From the NCBI GenBank assembly GCA_022605955.1, contig JAKCOZ010000041.1, positions 4,967,001 to 5,031,000 on the forward strand: a stretch of DNA of 64,000 bases, in the 5' to 3' direction. Under the pieces are notes generated by a model. It had not been told where the DNA came from and made no database searches. It saw nothing but the letters and a program-made list of their open reading frames with translations. Source of the stretch: Rallus limicola (taxonomy: Eukaryota > Chordata > Aves > Gruiformes > Rallidae). Shown here piece by piece: positions 39,009 to 51,915 of the stretch. The first letter of the stretch is position 1. Each line of letters opens with the position of its first letter. The translations under genes and the position numbers were made by a program.

Positions 39009-39897
39009 TCACAGAATCATAGGATGTGTTAGGTTGGAAGGGATCTTTAAAGCTCATCTAGTCCAACCCCTTGCAGTGAGCAGGGACATCTTCACTACAT
39101 CAGGTCACTCAGAGCCCCATCAAGCCTGACATTGAATGTCTCCAGGGATGGGGCCTGCATCACCTCTCTGGGCAACCTGTGCTAGTGATCTGCCACCCTC
39201 AGAGTGAAGAACTTTCTCCTAATATCCAACCTAAATCTACCCTTTTATAGCTATCACTTCGTCCTATCGCTGCTCCATGCCCTCATGAACAGTTCTTTCT
39301 CAGCTTTCTTATAAGCACCTTTCAGGTTCTGGAAGGTCACTATAAGGTCTCCCCAGAACCTTCTCTTCTCCAGCTGAACAAGCCCAACTCTCTCATTTTG
39401 TCTTCACAGCAGAGGTGCTCCAGCCCTTGGATCATTTTTGTGGCCTCCTCTGGACCCATTCCAAGAGGTCCTTGTCTGTCTTGTGCTGAGGCCTCCAGAG
39501 CTGGACACCACAGCACTGCAGGTGAGGTATCCCCAGAGCAGATCAGAGGGGCAGAATCACCTCTCTCGATCTGCTGGCCACTCTTCTTGTGATGCAGCCC
39601 AGGATGCAGTTGCCCTTCTGGGCTGCAGATGCACATTGGTGGCTCATGTCCAGCTTTTCATCCGTGAGTCCCCCCAAGCCCTTTTTGTCAGGGCTGCTTT
39701 CCTGCACCCCATCTCCTAACCTGTGTGGATAACAGGGTTGTCCTGACCAAGATGCAGGACCCTGCACTTGGCTTTGCTGAACCTCATGAGGTTCACCTGG
39801 ACCCATTTCTCCAGCCTGACCAGGTCCCTCTGGATGGCATCCCATCCCTCTGGCATGTTATCCTTACCACACAGAGGTCATCAATACTGAGAGGGAA
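39009..39897 (-). mobile_element. CR1 LINE, longest copy, with ORF2 C-terminal remnants
   Basis: The 3' tail (ATCACAGAATCATAGG) is at the left and the element extends about 890 bp into the coding part. On the minus strand, two offset frames carry recognisable remains of the end of CR1 ORF2 (reverse transcriptase C-terminal region). One at 39543-39845 includes ASRSREVILPL. One at 39340-39636 includes ATKMIQGLEHL and RELGLFSW. The break between them is a frameshift, so the copy is dead. The 5' end is truncated at about 39897 near a TGTTATCC..CACACAG motif. It is not a host gene. Confidence 0.93.
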
Positions 39898-42800
39898 ACA
39901 CTGGGTAAATGCTGGAGGTGCTGAACCAGAAGCTGACTTAGCAGAAACTGTGTAGCTGCAGAAATTACTTTCTAGGCTTGAAGAGCGAGTTTATTTTGTG
40001 CAGTCAAGAAATTACGAGTATGAAGAGGAGAGTGAAACCTGCCTGGGGTGTTAGTTTCAATGCAAGGAAAAGCACAGCAGCGCCAGAGCCACACATTTTG
40101 GGAAGAAAACGGATTCACAAAATTACCAAACAGAGCAGTTCAGATGAGGAGACCCTGATGAGCTTCAATTTACAGCCTTTGTTTCAATACTGGCTTTACC
40201 AGGAGTAATGGAATTTTTAAAAAAAAACAACAAGCAAATGATCTAGGGGTCAGATTTGCCAGAGTGCTCCTAAGTTTCTGTAAAAAACCTTACAACTCTG
40301 TAAATTAAAATCTTTCTGTTAAAATACATGGAGATAATTATAAGGGATAAAGTACAAGAGTGACTGAAAACACTAGATGGATCGTTTGCCCTCTCTATTA
40401 CTCAGGCTAAGTCTACAGAAATGGTAAATGAAATAAACAGATTTAGGCCAGTGCTGGTCACAGGATGAATAATGAGCTCCCTGATGGTACAGAGGGAATT
40501 TTGGTGCATGGCATTTCATAATACTGCATGTATTCAAAATTAAAGTACTGACACAGCATTTAAAACTTAATGATTACATCCATCTAATACAAAATATTAG
40601 AATCCTATTTGTATCATGACAGTCTGACTTGATTTTGCTAAGAAATTTTTACTAAGAAAGGTATTCACAGGTATTTTATTAATATTTCAGTATTAAGAGA
40701 ATAAAATGACAGCAGCAGTAGCAACAGTGCAGGACCATCCTGTAACAGAGCTGTTGGGCGGGGGGTTAAGTAGTTTCTTGAGTCCATAAATCCATGCACC
40801 TTGCAACTTAACTACCACCTGAATTTTACTGCTGAGAAGAGAAGCACAGAAAAAGGAAAGAAATGCCCAATAACCAGCCAGGCAGGAATAAAGGTAATAG
40901 GAAGAGCCCAGGCTCCTAGCCCCTCAGGTTAGCACCTGGCAATGACAGCACTTTTAAACCATACACTGCAACATTAGATAAGCCATGTTTTTCATACTTT
41001 TTGATTAACTTTTCACAATACCCAAACAAGTTTACAACATCTCATGTATTCTTCTGTGAGATGGCTTTGCAGGACTGCCTCTGAGGTGCTGCAGCATGGG
41101 CCCGATTCACAGCTGGATCAGTACCAACTCCACAGACATGGGTGTGAGCTGCAGAAGGCTCTTTGCCCAGACTGAGGTATGTGGAAGCCCATCTTTTACT
41201 GAACAGAGACAGGGACTCCCCATCCATCCCTGTTGGCCGACAGCCACAGATTCCTTGTGCAAATTCATTTTCAAGTATCCCATCTACTTGCAAAGAAGCA
41301 CTGAAAAATTCTAATCAGCTCAGTTTGCCATGTAATTGTTTTCCTTAGCTAGCTAACATTACAGTTTACAATCCATACACCACCATCACATCAGATAAGC
41401 CCAGCTTTTGCTGGACTTTTCTCTACCCCAGTGCCCCCTTCAGTACCAGTACCACCTTCTTCTCTTTAGCCTGTCTGTGCTTCTCAACTGGGTCAGCAAC
41501 TGATAATTTCATTACAAACAAAGGAGAAGTGCAACCCAGGATTAACTGTTGGCAAGTGAAGGTGGGGAGCCCGTGCTTTTCTGCACCGTACATATTTAGC
41601 ACTTTTTCATATGAAAATATCAGCTGTGCTTTCTAAACCAACTTCACAGAGTAGAAAAATCAATTAAAAACCTGAAAAGGATAACCTGAGGAGAAGCATG
41701 GGGAACAAAAGGAACTTATACCACAGAAGCCTCATGCTCTAAGTACAATAGATGATGAATTCTAATGGGCTGGAAACACTCCAAGAGGAGGATTTTGAGC
41801 TAAGAATCACGTCATCAAGAAGAAACCATCAAACTGTAGGAAACTCCTTCACATTTACTGCGATGAATCGTCTCCTCTGTAGTCAGCTTCTGATGCAACA
41901 ACGTACACACAAGAGCAACATGTCTCCATGCAGGAAGAACCGCAAAGAGTACATGCTTGGGATGAGACAGTCACACAGTCCAGACACCAGCTGAAGCATT
42001 TCAGCCCACTGCAGAACAGATTCAGCCATAAGAAAACCCAACTTTAACAACTTTTCTGGCTGGTTGCCAGGTTGCTCAGAGTGCCTGGTTAGAAACTTTC
42101 CTTTTTTTCCTGGAGCTTGGAACCTCGCAGAGCAGAACATGACATTGGTAGCAAGAGATGGTGGCAGCTTTGTCTGCTTCTATTTGGGTTCAGGGTTTTG
42201 CTTGCTTGTTTGTTTTTTAAGCAGTGCAGAGGACCTGTCATTCTGTTATCCTGGTATTCACAGGAGCTTCCAGTTTGTAATTACTTAAACCAAGGAAAAT
42301 GACATAAAACCTTGCAGATATTGAGAGTCTCATAATCCATAATAAAATACGAAAGTTAATTTTATTACTAAATTATGAAGTCACAGATACACAATATCTG
42401 GTTTCCTGGCTCCAGTAGAACTCCTTTCCCTTCTTTTATATTCATACCATGAAAAAACAAAACAAAAACCCCCAAACAAACTCAAAGCAACACACAAAAC
42501 AACTGCATCTTTCTTACTTTTAGAGCTAATGGGGAAAAAAAATGATGCATAAGCACCCTGCATACAACTACGGGAGGATGCCTCTGGCCCTTATTTTCTC
42601 CTGAAAACCACATCTAGTTATAAAACCATCTGTCCCTAACCAGATTGTCAGAAATAAGTTTTAAATACATCTTCTACAGTATTTTTCTATATTTGTGTCA
42701 GTATTCTGGCTATAAAAAGAATATTATTTTAATCAAGGGGTTAATCAGATGACATTCAAAATCGCTGTTACTGAACTACAGTTGACAAGTGTCTTTCAGG

Positions 42801-44507
42801 AAGTTCATTTAGTTTCCTCCTTATTTAATTTTTTCCCCCCGTAACTCATAACAGAAGCATTTCTTCTCCCTTACAGGCACTTAATGCTGGGCCCAGATTG
42901 CTCCCCTAAGAGAAAGTGCACCAGCCAAACTGCTGTGAGCTGGCTGCAGCCCGGCTCCAGCCGGCCCAGCTGGAGGGAGGTTTAGAAGTCACAGATGCAG
43001 CAATAACCACTGGCAAACCTGCTCCAGCACAGGCTGCAGCCGGGGCTCGGAGGTCACTTCAGACAGATGTTCTGGCAAAGCAGGAGGGGTAAAAGAAAGA
43101 AAGAAAAAAAATCCAATAAAGAGTATCACCATTATCTACTCAGGGACCAGCAGTTTGCTCTCAGACAGATTAGTAACCCCGAGCAATGCGCGTTTGTCTT
43201 CTAGCAAGTGCTTGCAGTTCTTCCACTTTCCTTCCCACTCCTGAGTCATCTCCTCACTGTCCCACCTCACTTACTTGGCTAGTTACTTGCTAAATGTAGC
43301 TTATTTGCACTTAAAACAGTCATTATGTTTCATCATATTGAAATAATTAGGCTTTTTATTTCTGTTGATTCGATCATGGATCGCAGATAATATCAACACT
43401 GCAAAGTCTGTTTAGCTAGGAATCATTAATAAGGCCTTTCACAAAATCAGAAAGTTGGCTAATAAGCTACATTCACATATAATAATGATGATGCTGTTAG
43501 TTTTATTTTATTTGCTTTTTTCCCCCTCTGTTTTTCCTCCATTATATAAACACCCCAAATCTACTTCAAAAATTAATTAAAAACAACCCGCTCATGTATC
43601 CAGCTGAACCTAGGAATGCTGATCTACAAACCCACCCAACAGCTAACTGAGTACTGTGGCATTTATTTATCACTATTCATCACTGATGATGTTACGATAT
43701 TAGTGACACCCACCAAAGAGTGTCAGCCCTCATCCTCTCACCTTGGAGTCCAAAGGCAGGGTGGGAGAGGGAGCACAACGCTGCAAAGGGGTAGGTTTTA
43801 GAAGTGTACCTATGACAGTGTTAACTGTACCATTACTGAGTGGTTTTCTGTAATAGTTTTAATAATAATGTCTTTTCCATAACAGTTATTTTGGTTTTTT
43901 TGGTTCTTTTTCTCTGCAATAACCAGACCTGGCCTAACAACTATCTGATAAGAAGGTTAAGACTTCAGTTACACCAAGAATAAAATCTTGACTCTGCAGA
44001 GAAGGTTTGTTTCTCTTCTGCTCAGAAAAAGATTTTTCTGTATAACCAAGTACTTCTATTCCATTTGGCACCATCCCAAGACCTCACTGAAACACTATGG
44101 GGAGCACAAGGAAAGCAGCAGGACAGAAGGAGCTCTGGTCCTGTGGTTACACACAGTGCCTTGTGGCACAGTAACTGCACCGGAACTGAAGGGTTCCTAC
44201 TGAAGTTACTGGAAGACTGGGAACCCTCCTCTATCACCCAAGCTTTACTGGAAGCTGGAAGCAAACCATTGAGAAGTAACAAGTGAATGGTCTCAGTGCA
44301 GGGCCCTACTTTCTTTGTGGCTTCAGTGACTTACTGCTGAAAGAGATGAGGACCATCCCTATGTCAAGCAGCCTGAGTAAGCTGAAACAGGTGAAAAGCA
44401 GCTCACTAAACTGCCTCTCAGTTGCAATGCGCTCTGTGACATCACCCAACCCCCTTGGGAACAAGGGAAACATCAGCTTAAATGACTAGTAATTCTGTTA
44501 AGAGACA
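39898..44507. other. Unique noncoding DNA
   Basis: No recognised gene. Notable content is a GC-rich patch at 42890-43060 with an inverted CTCCAG/CTGGAG pair near 42955-42975, and an AT-rich stretch at 43290-43500 with several ATTA-type motifs (AATAATTAGG, CATTAATAAGG) of the kind bound by homeodomain proteins. Their significance is unknown. Open frames are short. Confidence 0.5.
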
Positions 44508-44665
44508 CAGCAATGGAATATTTCAGTTGGAAGGGACCTACAATGATCCAGTCCAAGTTCCTGACCACTTCAGCATGGTATTAAGGGCTTGTATGAATTC
44601 CTTAAGCATGGACAGCCCTGGAGCACCCACCATGGGTCTAGGAAGCCTGCTCCAGGAAAGGCAGA
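44508..44665 (-). mobile_element. CR1-like LINE 3' fragment, diverged
   Basis: The segment reads as inverted CR1: ACAGCAATGGAATATTTCAG, TTGGAAGGGACCTACAATGA, TCCAGTCCAAGTTCCTGACC, then a diverged GGAAGCCTGCTCCAGG block. The tail repeat has decayed and identity is lower than in other copies. It is probably a different, older CR1 subfamily. Confidence 0.75.
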
Positions 44666-44725
44666 CTAAGTAAACAGAGGCAGAAGACGTAGCTGCAGTA
44701 ACTCCTTATCCCAGCTTACCTCCAG

Positions 44726-44828
44726 GAGTTCCCTCTACCACAAAACAAGCAGTGACAGATGTGGACATAACAGCCCTCAGCACAATGTCTGAAGGAAGAC
44801 TGCTGTCCCCATCTCATATCAGACTGAG
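44726..44828 (+). other. Candidate coding exon with the strongest splice signals in the window
   Basis: The 3' splice site is excellent (CCTTATCCCAGCTTACCTCCAG) and the 5' splice site strong (CTGAG|GTAAGGCAGC). One frame is open over all 103 nt: two bases, 33 codons, two bases. The other two frames contain stops. The peptide begins VPSTTKQAVTDVDITAL and ends SEGRLLSPSHIRL; Ser/Thr-rich, with no membrane segment and no recognised family. It lies about 60 bp from a CR1 fragment, so a transposon-derived decoy is possible. The antisense strand also offers a splice-bounded open segment here (44720-44788). Confidence 0.22.
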
Positions 44829-45803
44829 GTAAGGCAGCAGCCCATACACCTCACCTGCTGTAACACCCTTCTCCGTACAGCATGCAGCCCCTGTTGGAAA
44901 TCACCCACCGAGCCAGATGCCAGATGCTGACTTCTTTCCTTTTTAGGGGTCTAATTAAAATGGTTCATTTTAGTTTAAAGAGAAGTTAATCCTACTTGGC
45001 TCCCTCTATAATCAACAGGAGTGGTCCTTCTGAACCATTACATAGACGACCCTCTATTTCTAATAACCAAGAGTAAGACTAATCTAAATTTAACTTCTAC
45101 GAATTACCCTTAATCACTAAAAGCTCAGGTGCAGAAATATTTTGCCAAGGCGGCATTCTGACTGAAGGCCTTCAGTCTGCTCAGTAAAGTGCTGCAAAGA
45201 CAGGGAAATAGATTTTGAAACATTCACAGGTCTTGGGAATTCATCTGCCTGCAAAAGGAGCCTCACAAACTCACCCAGACAGGTCAGCCTCCTCTTCTCC
45301 TCACTCACACTGCTCTGCTCCAAACACGGTGTTGTGGCCCAAGGGCCCTTCACCCCCCAACACTGCATGTGATACACCCTGCCCTCAGAACCTGCCCGCT
45401 GCTTCTCTCTAGCCAGCAGCCTACAAGTGCCTCTCACCCCACCGCCAGCAGCTCTGTGTGCACACAGACCCTCCACTACACACAGGCACCCGTTCAAAAA
45501 AAGGCAGTTCTTATGCCTTGTTCTCCCTCTCAAGTGGGACGGTGGGCCACCAGAGACCACAAATAATTCATGGCAGATATGCCAGTCACAGACACACTGA
45601 AAATATATCTATCAGGCTCTGTTTTCTTGAGTTCTACTCTTACTTCATTATTTGTGATACTACTAAACTGCTTTTAACATTCTGGGGTTTTCTTTCCACA
45701 CATCAGATCAAAAGCATTGTAGTGGACATGAACTCCCAGATGTCCCTGCTAAATTCCATTTTTCTTATCTCTTGCAGACACTTCTTTTGAATAAAATTAA
45801 CCC
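44829..45803. other. Unique noncoding DNA
   Basis: Includes a C-rich stretch at 45240-45480 in which stops are rare on both strands, giving overlapping frames of up to 147 codons on the minus strand (45117-45560). No recognised family. It ends at the boundary of LTR-like copy 2. Confidence 0.45.
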
Positions 45804-46663
45804 TGCAGCCCCTGCTCCCATGGTGGAGCAGGTTTCTCCCCACAACCCATGGAAAAGGCCAAGATCCCACCTACAGCCAATAGAGAGGTCCCACATTGGA
45901 GCAGGGGGAGACAGACAGGAGATGCTGTGACCCACATTGGAGCAAGCCTCTGCCAGCACTGGCAGCCCATGGAGAGAGAGAGAGACACAGAGAGGAGCAA
46001 GAGAGATCCATGCTGGAGCAGGGGTGCTGAGGTGGAGGCTTGTGACTCCGTGAATGACTGGGCCTGAGACACAGAGAGGCATTCTGTGATTTATGACTGC
46101 ACCCACAGCAGTGACCCACGCTGAGGCAGCTGGGGAAGAGCTGAAGCCCTGTGGGAAAGGACTCATGTTGGAGAAGTTCAGGAAGGACAGTCTGCTATGA
46201 GTGGGACCCCATGGCACAGCAGGGGGAGTGTGGAATGCTGTCCCCCCCCCAGCCAAGAAGGAAACCAACTCATGAGGAACTGACTGACACCCCCATTCCC
46301 CCAGTCCCTGCCCCTGCCTGTGCCACAGTGGGGGGAAGAAGGGAACGAAATCCTCACTAAAGTCCAGTCTGCTGAGAAGGGAGGGGTGGGGGAAGGTGCT
46401 TTAAAATCTGGTCACACTTCTCATCACCCGACTCTGGTGTCACTGGGGGTGCAGGGCAGGGCCAGCAATTTGAGACTTTCCTTTCCTTTATTCTGTGTTG
46501 AGTCTGTTCTGCCCATGACACTATCGCAGAATGATCTCTCCCTGGCCTTATCTCCACTCCTGAGCCTCACAATATCTACTTTCAGCTGGACAGGGGAGAA
46601 AAGGGGAGTGACAGAGCGGCTTTGGTGGGCAGTCTGGCCTCCAGCCAGGGTCAAAGCACCACA
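45804..46663 (+). mobile_element. LTR-like interspersed repeat, copy 2 (near full length)
   Basis: The copy begins TGCAGCCCCTGCTCCCATGG and ends CAAAGCACCACA, so it has the TG..CA termini expected of an LTR (about 860 bp). Its 3' 480 bp match 710-1185. The 5' part contains diverged internal units built around CCCACATTGGAGCAG-like words (near 45891, 45932, 46008 and 46163). Similar sequences occur in many bird genomes as solo LTRs. No internal retroviral genes flank it, so it is most likely a solo LTR or a related short element. The long open frames on both strands (45765-46268 minus, 46320-46817 plus) are repeat-derived. Confidence 0.7.
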
Positions 46664-49600
46664 TCTAAGTAATAGCACATCACTTAAGGACGTACTCAAA
46701 CATCAGTTTAGTCCAGCAATTTGGTTTCCTAAATGTTTGCTTGAAAACCAACCCAAAGCTGGGCTAGCATTCTCAAATCCTCTGTGGCATTTACTTGGAA
46801 AACATACAGGGAACTGAAAGGCGTTTCTTAAATCAATAAAAGTTCAGAAGGATTTCTTAGAGTTTTAGGTGTTAATATCAGGCTGATTAGATGTTGAGCC
46901 ATTGCAGCTCATTACCACAAATAGTGAGAACAAAATTAAAAGTATGTCAAAGAGATTTCTAAGCTTACAGCAAAAACTGAAGAAAGAAAACATATGAAAA
47001 TCAAAATAAATGCTTTCAAATACAGTTTACATCAAAGGTGATCCAAATTTAAAGACTGCAGCACATGTTTTGAATGTGAAGCACCGTATACTTTTGTGGG
47101 GCAGTCACACAGCCTTAAAAAACCTTCTGGAATCTAAAATATCATTAACGGATTCAATTCAACAGAAAATGGCCTTCGTACACCTTTCAAAGAATTAAAT
47201 AGTTTTCTTTCATCATAATTCCACAAATTCATTTTAAAAGCCAGTGACTATCTACAATGTTGATTCCTACCTTTAAGTTCCCTATTACGTGTTTATGACA
47301 CACTAGGATCTTTGTGTACAGAAATAACGGACCGAAGAGCTCCACACTGAATCCAGACACACCTTTCCCGTGCTGTACATCAGATTACCTTGTTACCAGT
47401 TTACATTTCAAGTGTTTCTGACGCTGAAGACTATCTTTCTCTCAAACACACGGTCACCACTACCTTTGCACTAGGTACTTCCAAAATCCTACCAAAAGAT
47501 GCCATAATTGCCTTTTGCTTTCTACCACACAGCTGCCGCCAGTGCCGGGAGTGCTCTGGGCCACCAAGCCAGTTCACAGGCACGCAAGGTTCAGAAACAC
47601 TTGCTTTAGGCTGAGATGTTCCATGCTTCCCTTGGCTCAGGCAGGCAGCCCTGAAAAAGGATCCGGCATCTCCCAGAGAAGGGTACACACACGGAAAGTA
47701 TTTTCAGCATCCATTAACTCTATCAGAGAAAACATTTAGAACTTCTCCAGAGGACCAGTGCAAACCTCCTCCTGTAGCTTATCATACACATTCAAGGAGA
47801 ATGAAAATAATTTCAATAAATCTCTCCCAGAGGGACAAAGTAAGATTTTAGCACCCTGCCGGCACGTGTGGGTGCCTGCCTGGGGCTTTCGTCATATAAA
47901 TAGCCTCACATGCCACTGAAGTCATCCAGGCCAGTGTGCCGTACACAGGGACTGGGACCTGTGAGTAATTTAGGCAAAATCCTTCCAACAACTAAGCAAT
48001 CTGAAGACAAAAAGGCTATTCATCGCAGTTCAGAGTTTTCTGAATCCTCAGCACTCTGACCATACCTTAACTCTGCCCATAGGGCAGGTCAGACCCCTGG
48101 GCATAAGGAGATACAAACTGCTTGCTAAAAGCTCTTGAGCCAGAGGGAGCTGCAAACTTCACACTTATTGTTTACTTTAAAACCCCTGAGTATCACACCC
48201 GGTATTTTCAAATGCAAAGTGGGCAGTCTGGTGTGTATTCCTATGGGACAGAAAAAGAATCCCACTTGTTCCATTACAGCTTGAGATCTCTTTTCAGTGC
48301 TAGAGAAAGCCCCAAAGCCTGCATGATGGTTTTTAAAGGTTTCTCCCTCTGTTAGTGACAAGTTAAGTATCTAAATAACAAGCTAATGTTTTCCGATTCT
48401 GCTTGAATTGGCTTTCTAGGCAACTGTTTTTTACCCACCCACACCCAAGGGCTCTGCAGAAAGGTCATTAGAGACATGGCCACAGGACACCCAGGGCAGC
48501 CCGATGTTCTGGGACAAGTTAGGTGGAAGTCGGGACTAACAAGCACAGAGCATGTTGAAAGCCATGGGAAGTGCCCATGAAGAAACCTCCCTTTTCTGGA
48601 TGTTCTAATGAATAATCACCAAGATTCACAGCTGGTAAAATACGTGTCTGAACAGAAGAGCTGCTTTACAGGACTGTGTCATTTAAAGTAACATCCTCAG
48701 TCCAACAATGATCAGTATTAGACATTTATAAAAGAACATAAGCCTCAGCCCTTCCCCCAGGAATTTGCAGAGGGCAATCTGTGTTTTGTTGTGGAAGAAC
48801 ATACCATACATTAATTTATGCAATTAACAACTTGCTTACATTTTTGATATCTGAAATATCCCCATTCTTCCCATGAGCCATCACTTAATCGTTTCATTCT
48901 GTCCATAATCCTTGTCTCCTGAGTCAGATCATTATAATATCAATATTCAAATTTCAATAATGTCAATCTATCTCGTCTCACATTTCACTCACCTGTCAAG
49001 TCCCTCCCAAGCTCCTGCTCTAGAATGGAGTTCATGTCTTCCCTGGGCAAGAGCTATTCCATACCTCTGACCACTCCTTGCACCCCACCTTGGAGTGCGC
49101 CTTGTGAGCCAGAGAGGAGCCAGACCTGCTGCCAGCGAGCTCAGGTAAGGCCAACACAGCCCTGGAAGAGACAGCCCTCTATTACCTGAGCTGAATGCCT
49201 TCCCTGGAAATTGCTAAATATTCAATTTGCTGGTTTTGACAGCTGTCAAGCATTGAACTAATGCTTCTGAGAACTCCATCCGATGTTTCCCAGAAAGGCT
49301 TCTGAGCAGTAATAGTCATGTACTCCCTCCTCAAGAACAGATTTCCAACTATTATGAAATTCTGAAAGTGAATGTTATTCTGTCACTTAATCTTTCAGCT
49401 CTCTGCACTTTCCCAGCCAGCCAAAGTTTTGTCTGTTCTGAATAATCCTGTCTCAACAGAAATTCATCATTTTTTGGTCCCTTTCACACACCGAAGAGTA
49501 TAGGTTCCCATGGAATTCTACCTCCATATCCTCTTCCAGTGTAAAAATTCTCCATTTACTCTTTCCCGTGAAGTACCAGTGGATCTACCTTCATTACACT

Positions 49601-51678
49601 TCAGCCTCCTGGTTCACTGGATGTGCACTTAAAATTCCTCCATCTCTTCTCATCTCTGTGATGAGAGGAAGACCCTAATCTCAAGGCTCTGCTACCAAAG
49701 TGGGTATAACCTGACAGCTCTCTTCTCCTCCAGGCTAGAGTTTCCCCCTGACATCCTTATCTTCACAATGAACCCAGCTCCTCTTTTCTCAGTGTAACCT
49801 GTATTTGCTATCTGAACCACATGCCCTTTCACCAGCAACTATTTCGATCTGCCACTACCCCAACATCAAAATTTTTCTGCAATTCTATGCAATTTCTCTT
49901 GTCTGTGTCATCAGCACGTGTTTTTTGTCTTCAAGTTCAGCAGTTCAGGCACCTTATGACCTCATAAAGAACAGATCTTTGTATGTGAACCTTCCTGACT
50001 TTTCTGCAAGCAACATTAGTCCATGCAATTATACATATTTTCAGGTTAGAGTTTTTTCAGATGGCTTTTCCATACTTTTTAGGACTTCTAGTCTTTCCAT
50101 CCTACACTATAAGCAATGGGAGGTTTATGCTGTTTTTCTTTCTTCTCTTCCTTTAACATCAACCCCAGAAAGTATGGGGAGGGGAATGAGTAGACAGATA
50201 CTGAAAACTCCTCACTGGGTGGGAAAAAAAACAGCACATGTGGGAATTTCCCCACTTTTTCAGACTACTTTGAACAATAATAAAGGTCTCACAAGAAACT
50301 ATGGAGACAGTCCTTGGATACCAGGGGCCTATTTAACAAGGGCCAAGAGGCCCAAGGAAATAATTCATGGATACTAAATGGACACAACCACAGCCTATTA
50401 AAATACGGCCGTTTTCTTTAAGAACATGAATCACAAAAAGAGTTGTATCATACTACAGTGAAGTGGCTTTTAGGTTCAGCCAGAACACAATAGAAATGTC
50501 CCTAAAGCTACCAAGAATCATTTGATTTCATTTAACTGCACATCCAATGGCACAAAATCTCTTAGCATTTCAGTAAGGTGAACCATAGAGCTGCCCTCCA
50601 CGTACCACTTCCGAATTTTACTGTTCTCTGCCTTTGGTACACAATACAGCAGAGAGAAAACCAGAGCTCTAATGATATTCATCAAGTTATGCAAATGCAG
50701 GGTTTCTCTGGTACTTAAACATCAAGTATATAAGAACAGTTTTCCCTGCAGCCTATTAAATAAACATGGAGTACATTGTTTTAAGCACACCTGTGGATTG
50801 TAAATCCATATCCTCCTATCCACATCCCTTAAATTAACATTCCTGAGTCAGTAATAAGAAACTGCATTGATCTACCATAAAATTACTTCTGTAGTATCTG
50901 TCTTTGCTTGTTTTATTAGGTTGCTCTTCAGTAGCTAAGAGCTCAAATACAGTATGCCCAGATGAGCATTATTTGAAGCCTCACAATTAAAGTCCTGAGA
51001 ATGTTTTACCTTGAATGACAAAGCCACCCCTACAAAACCAATTCTGCTCCGAATTCAGCTCCTACCGTCTGAACATTCTTTTAGTCATAAAACCACTCAC
51101 CCCTGACAGCGTGCATCAGTGCACATGGGGCAATATGGACCAGCCACTAATGGATGGGAGTGTTATCGTTTTGTCATCGCCCTTGGACCTTCTGATTTAA
51201 TCCTGTGGGGATACTGCTGGATGTTGCTATTTGCAAGTGGTTTCTGCATAATTACAGCTCTCATTTTTGCTGTTAGGAACCCTCTGCAATGATTCTGCCT
51301 CCTGTAGGCTTCTCTTTAGAGCTATCAGTGGTACTTGTAGGGACAGAAAAGCTTGGCAGACAAAATGAACCCTGCTGCCTGTAGGATAAGACTCAGAACC
51401 AGAAAATACAAGTATTTGGAAACTGTAGCTCACGCTGAAATTTTCTTTTGAGTTTCAAGGAATCTGAGCAGCAAAAGAATTGATTTGTACTTCAATATCC
51501 CAACCTGACTTCTACAAAAGACAGAAAACCATCTTAAATTATTTTGGGTCTGCAACTTTTATTACATATAGACTGCGCAGATCTAAAAATCAATAGCACA
51601 CAACAAGTTGCTCTTGATAAAAACATAATTTGTGAAGGATTTCAGATCAATCCATTCTCAGTGTAGACCCTATTCACT
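46664..51678. other. Unique noncoding DNA
   Basis: About 5 kb with no recognised repeat. The region 48960-50170 is pyrimidine-rich on the plus strand and holds the longest stop-free run in the window (49805-50377). That run starts at a TTG and has no in-frame ATG until about 50171, so it is not convincing as a gene. An ATGCAAAT octamer lies near 50689. Confidence 0.5.
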
Positions 51679-51710
51679 CATTCTTTCATTCATTTATTTA
51701 TTTATTTTTC
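51679..51710. repeat. (ATTT)n/(ATTC)n simple repeat
   Basis: The run CATTCTTTCATTCATTTATT continues as TATTTATTTTT. It is a short AT-rich microsatellite. Confidence 0.85.
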
Positions 51711-51915
51711 CATCTGGGTCATTTAGCTGTGCAAAATATCCCTCAAGATAATGAAGAAAACCCTGCCACCACACCAAACCACCAACCCTCCCCATGATTC
51801 TACTGCACCACTCACTCTCTTCTCCAGAGGTGCTCATAAAAACCTGTTGCTTTGGGGTGCAGATGCAGGAAGCAGCCACTTGACAGTGAAGATGAGCAGC
51901 AGTTTAATAGCACAG

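Noticed and set aside
45765..46817. Frames of 167 codons (-) and 165 codons (+)
   Set aside because: Both lie largely in the LTR-like repeat, whose GC-rich composition lowers stop density. Neither resembles a retroviral protein.
49805..50377. 190-codon plus-strand open run, the longest in the window
   Set aside because: It starts at TTG, and the first in-frame ATG is near 50171. It lies in pyrimidine-rich DNA where stops are under-represented. About one such run is expected by chance in 64 kb, and no family is recognisable.
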